Positions 61,637 through 64,000 of a stretch of 64,000 bases of DNA are shown in pieces. The position numbers were made by a program, and so were the translations under genes. The DNA is from Streptomyces sp. NRRL S-340 (GTDB taxonomy: Bacteria > Actinomycetota > Actinomycetes > Streptomycetales > Streptomycetaceae). The notes under the pieces were generated by a model. It had not been told where the DNA came from. It worked only from the letters and a program-made list of their open reading frames with translations, and searched no databases. Where the stretch lies: NCBI RefSeq assembly GCF_000720185.1, contig NZ_JOIY01000014.1, positions 237,874 to 301,873 on the forward strand, given 5' to 3'. Positions within the stretch are counted from its first letter, which is position 1, and each line of letters begins with the position of its first letter.

Positions 61637-62518
61637 ATGACACACACCACTGCCGAGAAGACCCCCCTCACCCTGCTGGGCCTCGGCGCCATGGGCACCG
61701 CGCTCGCCCGCGCCTGGCTCGCCGCGGGCCACCCCCTCACCGTCTGGAACCGCACACCGGCCCGCGCCGCGGCACTCGCCGCCCAGGGTGCGAGGGTCGC
61801 GGACACCGCCGCCGAGGCGGTCGCGGCGAACCCCCTGGTCGTCGTCTGCCTGCTGGACGACACCTCGGTCGAGGAGGTGCTGGCCGGCACCGACCTGACC
61901 GGCCGGGACGTGGTCAACCTGACCACCGGCACACCCGCCCAGGCCCGCGCCCGCGCCGGCTGGGCCCGCGAGCGCGGCGCCCGCTACCTGGACGGCGGGA
62001 TCATGGCCGTCCCCCCGATGATCGGTGTCCCCGAGGCCGGCGGCTACGTCTTCTACAGCGGCTCGCGGGAACTGATCGAGTGGCACCGGGAGACCCTGAG
62101 CGTCCCGGCCGGCACGACCTACGTCGGCGAGGACGCGGGTTTCGCGGCCCTGCACGACGTGGCGCTGCTCAGCGCGATGTACGGGATGTTCGCCGGTGCC
62201 GCGCACGCCTTCGCCCTGATCCGGAAGGAAGACATCGACCCCCTGGCGTTCGCCCCGCTGCTGGCCGACTGGCTCGCGGCGATGGCCCCGGCGGTCCACG
62301 AGACCGCCGCCCGACTGCGCAGCGGTGACTACACCGAGGGCGTCGTCTCCGGCCTCGCCATGCAGGTGGCCGGCACGCCGACCTTCCTGAACACCGCCGA
62401 GCAGCAGGGGGTCAGCCCCGAACTGCTTGCCCCCTACTTCCGGTTGATGCGCCGCCGCCTGGCCGAGGGCAGCGGTGAGGAGGACCTGACGGGCGTGGTC
62501 GACCTGCTGGTGCGCTGA
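61637..62518 (+). CDS. Imine reductase-like NAD(P)-dependent oxidoreductase
   Basis: The 293-residue protein has the Rossmann motif LLGLGAMGTALARAWLAAG with the NADPH-binding WNRTPARA, and an all-helical second half as in 6-phosphogluconate and hydroxyisobutyrate dehydrogenases. ALHDVALLSAMYGMFAGAAH resembles the imine reductase signature, with Asp in the catalytic position. Imine reductases reduce cyclic imines to amines. It is divergent from an HxlR gene. No pathway gene for its substrate is next to it. Confidence 0.82.
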   Translation: MTHTTAEKTPLTLLGLGAMGTALARAWLAAGHPLTVWNRTPARAAALAAQGARVADTAAEAVAANPLVVVCLLDDTSVEEVLAGTDLTGRDVVNLTTGTPAQARARAGWARERGARYLDGGIMAVPPMIGVPEAGGYVFYSGSRELIEWHRETLSVPAGTTYVGEDAGFAALHDVALLSAMYGMFAGAAHAFALIRKEDIDPLAFAPLLADWLAAMAPAVHETAARLRSGDYTEGVVSGLAMQVAGTPTFLNTAEQQGVSPELLAPYFRLMRRRLAEGSGEEDLTGVVDLLVR

Positions 62519-62853
62519 CCGCCCTCTGCGGGCGCGGCCCGGTCGGGTGCCGGCCACGGTCCCCGGCGCAACGCTGCGCCCGGCCCCTCGGCGCGGCGGC
62601 GCAAAACCCGGCCGCAGCCTTTCGCCGTTGTCCGCGGCACCGGCCGTGTGGTCGCCCCGCCTCGGCCGCGTGGAAGAGGCCCGCCGGGCCTACGGCGTCA
62701 GGGAAAGCACCGGCAGCCGCTCCGCCTGACGGCGACGCGGCCCCCCGCGTCCGCGTACGAGCACCGCCACAGGCCTCCCCGCTCTGTCAGTGGTGGCGGC
62801 TAGCGTTCTTCGTGACGTGCCGACGCGACGACGGGGACTCGGAGGGGTGCGGT
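62519..62853. other. 335-base gap, no gene seen
   Basis: GC-rich, with no convincing frame, promoter or repeat. GGAGGGG near 62841 is the ribosome site of the next gene. Confidence 0.4.
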
Positions 62854-63297
62854 ATGGGCGCTTCGGACTGGCACTACCACGTGCCGTATCAGGAGGACCT
62901 CGGTGCCGCGCTGGAGGAGTTGCGGCAGCGTGTGTTCCTCGCCGGTGACTACTACTGGGTGCGCGGCGACGACCGGCTGTCCGAGGACGAGCGCCGCCCG
63001 CGGCCGTCGACCCTGGACGAACTGTGGGCCGACGAGTGGACGCAGCACTCCGGAACCCACTCGATCCTCGATGTCTTCCACGTCCAGCGGGAAGACGAGG
63101 TGCCCGAGATCTGCGCGGTGCGGCCGGTGACCGCCGAGGAGGCCCGCAGGGCCGCCGGCACCGACCGGCTGACCCGCGACCACCTTCCGGCGATCCAGGA
63201 CCTCGCGCGCGAGCGCTGGTACGGCCGCTGCGCGGTCCTGCACGACGACCGGGGGACGCCGCGGGAGATCTACTTCTGGGGCTGGTCCGGAGACTGA
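62854..63297 (+). CDS. Hypothetical protein
   Basis: The 147-residue soluble, acidic protein begins MGASDWHYHVPYQEDLGAAL and contains TLDELWADEWTQHSGTHSIL and WYGRCAVLHDDRGTPREIYF. ATG 62854 follows a good GGAGGGG site. I recall similar unnamed proteins in Streptomyces, but no function. There is no signal peptide or membrane segment. Codon use supports a real gene. Confidence 0.75.
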   Translation: MGASDWHYHVPYQEDLGAALEELRQRVFLAGDYYWVRGDDRLSEDERRPRPSTLDELWADEWTQHSGTHSILDVFHVQREDEVPEICAVRPVTAEEARRAAGTDRLTRDHLPAIQDLARERWYGRCAVLHDDRGTPREIYFWGWSGD

Positions 63298-63760
63298 GGG
63301 CTCCGCCGGTTCCGGAGCGCAGTCGCTCCACGCGGTCCGCGTCGCTCCCGGCGGTCCGCGTCGCTTCAGGCCGTCCGTGTCGCTTCCGGCGGTCCGCCTC
63401 GCTTCAGGCCGTCCGTGTCGCTTCCGTCCGTCCACCACCACATTCGCTGCGGCAGGCAGGCAGGCAATCAGACAGGCAGGCAAACAGGCAGGCAGGGCGG
63501 CGTGACCGGCCGGTCGGTACGGATCCCCTCGATCCGGCGACCACCAGGCGGCCGGGTGTCGAGGGTGCGGCGCCGCGGGGCGTGCCCTGGCCGCCGGTCC
63601 CGGGCCGGCGCCTCGCAACGGTCACCGGCCGAGGGCATTCCCGACGTTTACCTTTGCAATGCTTGCCTTTGCCAAGGTTTTGCGTCGTGCGGGCCGATTT
63701 AGGTGCCCGAGGCAATTAACCACCTCTATGGTTGTTACAAGCAACGATTACGGAGGTGTG
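63298..63760. repeat. 463-base gap rich in short repeats
   Basis: Imperfect 17-18-base units (GCGGTCCGCGTCGCTTC type) run from about 63335 to 63430, followed by a simple repeat of GGCA at about 63450-63500. Then an AT-richer promoter region precedes the MarR gene. Confidence 0.7.
63732..63740. promoter_or_regulatory. MarR operator-like palindrome
   Basis: TTGTTACAA is a perfect 9-base palindrome inside GTTGTTACAAGCAAC and lies 20 bases before the MarR start, with GGAGG between. This TTGnnnnCAA pattern is the usual MarR site, so autoregulation is likely. Confidence 0.55.
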
Positions 63761-64000
63761 ATGGCCGAGCGGGCGCAGTACGAGGAGCTTGCGCGTCAGC
63801 TCAGCGCCGTCGGCGCCGTGAAACGGGACCTGGGGCGGATCCTGCCGTCCGACTGTCCGGCCGGCTCCGCCGCCGTGCTGACCCTGCTGGGGCGCCACGG
63901 TGAGATGCGCATGAGCAAGCTCGCCGAGCTGCTCGCCGTGGACCTGTCGGTGACCAGCCGGCACGTCGCGCACGTCGCCGCCCGCGGCTGGATCGACCGG
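63761..64000 (+). CDS. MarR-family transcriptional regulator (5' part)
   Basis: The first 80 residues of a MarR protein run to the window edge. They include AAVLTLLGRHGEMRMSKLAE followed by LLAVDLSVTSRHVAHVAARG, the winged-helix part. ATG 63761 has GGAGG upstream. The right half lies outside the window. Confidence 0.88.
   Translation, partial: MAERAQYEELARQLSAVGAVKRDLGRILPSDCPAGSAAVLTLLGRHGEMRMSKLAELLAVDLSVTSRHVAHVAARGWIDR

Overview
The window is very GC-rich (roughly 73% by eye). Codon third positions are almost always G or C, GTG/TTG starts are common, genes are tightly coupled by ATGA/GTGA overlaps, and TTA codons are nearly absent. Together with the gene families present this points to a Streptomyces (or close actinomycete) chromosome. 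No rRNA, tRNA, CRISPR array or intact transposase was seen. A perfect 14-bp ParB-type parS palindrome at 33750-33763 also fits a chromosomal segment.

Layout. Positions 1-4992 hold an export/tailoring group: a partial gene end, an MFS exporter, a methyltransferase, an MqnA-like chorismate dehydratase homologue and a P450. Positions 5145-9578 hold a divergent KAS II, an XRE/MmyB-like regulator with a TTA codon, a LuxR-type regulator preceded by a short TTA-containing leader ORF, and an aldo/keto reductase. Positions 9811-17987 form a tight operon around an AvrD-family protein: hotdog thioesterase, AvrD, FabH, ACP, histidine phosphatase, antibiotic-biosynthesis monooxygenase, FAD monooxygenase, CMD-family protein, aldo/keto reductase and a FabH-like protein whose third catalytic residue is changed. 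By analogy with syringolide and gamma-butyrolactone chemistry, I infer a pathway that joins a beta-ketoacyl chain to a phosphorylated sugar or triose, removes the phosphate and then tailors the product. Positions 18127-27793 carry regulators (two more MmyB-like, one LysR), an MFS pump, an old yellow enzyme, an ACMSD-like amidohydrolase, a methyltransferase, a PPOX/F420 protein and a hydrolase.

Positions 28429-33675 hold a GntP permease, an orphan TctC-type binding lipoprotein and a divergent CitA/CitB-type two-component system. Positions 34085-42905 form a second biosynthetic operon: KamA-type 2,3-aminomutase, acyl-adenylating ligase, MFS exporter, stand-alone NRPS adenylation domain, PCP, FAD amine oxidase, PaaI-like thioesterase and a DinB-like protein, with a TTA-containing LysR regulator downstream. 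The aminomutase keeps the two acidic residues expected for lysine, and the adenylation pocket has matching acidic residues. The simplest reading is beta-lysine made, loaded on a carrier and oxidised there.

Positions 44894-64000 are mostly non-cluster genes: a membrane protein, a TPR-WD40 protein, a hydrolase/HxlR pair, a secreted GH64-CBM6 beta-1,3-glucanase with a near-perfect CebR operator, an L,D-transpeptidase, a PlsC/patatin pair, a secreted peptidase-like hydrolase, a six-bladed tectonin propeller, a spore-photoproduct-lyase-like radical SAM protein, an SRPBCC protein, an HxlR/imine-reductase pair, a hypothetical protein and a truncated MarR regulator at the right edge. Short GC-rich tandem repeats fill many of the gaps and sometimes run into coding sequence (P450, LysR, peptidase).
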